Source: Emticicia sp. 21SJ11W-3 (GTDB lineage: Bacteria > Bacteroidota > Bacteroidia > Cytophagales > Spirosomataceae). From it: a stretch of DNA of 64,000 nt. Within the stretch, counting starts at the first letter, position 1. Each line of letters begins with the position of its first letter. The stretch covers positions 2,294,001 through 2,358,000 of the forward strand of contig NZ_CP092074.1 of NCBI RefSeq assembly GCF_024138715.1, written 5' to 3'. Below are positions 63,903 through 64,000 of this stretch, in pieces. Position numbers and translations under genes: made by a program. The notes beneath the pieces are model-generated. The model searched no databases and was not told the origin of the DNA. It saw nothing but the letters and a program-made list of their open reading frames with translations.

Positions 63903-64000
63903 ATGACAAACATTTCTGTAGTAAAAGAAACAAATTTTAAGTTTGAAGGCCAGACAGGATTTTATAGAGGCAAAGTTCGTGACGTATATGATTTTGATGA
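63903..64000 (+). CDS. purC: SAICAR synthetase (5' part; gene runs off the right edge)
   Basis: Thirty-two full codons are visible, encoding MTNISVVKETNFKFEGQTGF and YRGKVRDVYDFD. The GKVRDVY motif is the N-terminal hallmark of phosphoribosylaminoimidazole-succinocarboxamide synthase (PurC), which joins aspartate to CAIR in purine synthesis. The ATG at 63903 lies 35 bp after the BatC-like stop. The identity is good despite the short length. Confidence 0.88.
   Translation, partial: MTNISVVKETNFKFEGQTGFYRGKVRDVYDFD

Overview
The window is about 42% GC chromosomal DNA from a Bacteroidota bacterium, most likely a Cytophagales member. The main evidence is a 2417-residue SprA (outer-membrane translocon of type IX secretion and gliding), a GldF permease, two DUF4199 proteins, several exact or near-exact Bacteroidota promoters (TTTG about 19-23 bp before TAnnTTTG), a tmRNA whose tag reads GNTSYAMAA, and many lipoproteins. 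I see no rRNA, tRNA, CRISPR array, prophage or insertion sequence. Genus cannot be fixed from the sequence alone.

Layout. 1-5.8 kb: a truncated GbsR/MarR regulator with a perfect operator dyad, an AraC regulator with a DUF983 protein, a GMC oxidoreductase with its small exported partner, and a DEAD-box helicase. 6-15.4 kb: exported amidohydrolase, DUF2059 protein, orphan nucleotidyltransferase, ssrA, Tex, a lipoprotein, a BaiN-like flavoprotein, a DUF1801 protein and a sodium symporter. 15.6-28.3 kb: tyrosine recombinase, pdxA, a 2-hydroxyacid dehydrogenase, ybeY, meaB, gcvH, a dihydroorotase-like protein, two DUF4199 proteins, gldF, a PhzF protein, queA, ispD, a lipoprotein and an SDR enzyme. 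28.3-37.7 kb: sprA, ruvA, a beta-barrel protein and a DUF3299-like protein.

37-49.8 kb holds two ABC systems. One is a small ATPase/permease/DUF3299-like operon with a His/Glu-rich permease loop and a TGCAA-N5-TTGCA dyad inside its promoter; I infer a metal (zinc-type) system. The other is a pair of ~800-residue MacB/FtsX permeases preceded by a sigma54-like -24/-12 element and two tandem upstream dyads. Then come an NAD-dependent epimerase with an adjacent Crp/Fnr regulator and an FNR-like box, a metallophosphoesterase, a SASA esterase and a CPA1 antiporter. 49.8-64 kb: a duplicated CarboxypepD_reg/TonB-plug protein without a barrel, an NTF2-like lipoprotein, a 1-Cys peroxiredoxin, GH25 lysozyme, pgi, a candidate structured RNA, an FGE-type lipoprotein, an O-antigen-ligase-type protein divergent from a glycosyltransferase/acyltransferase pair, BatB and BatC-like proteins and the start of purC.

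The best candidates for something undescribed are regulatory and RNA elements: the queA leader (terminator-like hairpin, competing pairings and a possible pseudoknot), the ~57.0-57.2 kb structured RNA, the sigma54/dyad control region of the permease pair, and the metal-type ABC operon. All of these are inferences from reading the sequence and need comparative or experimental testing.
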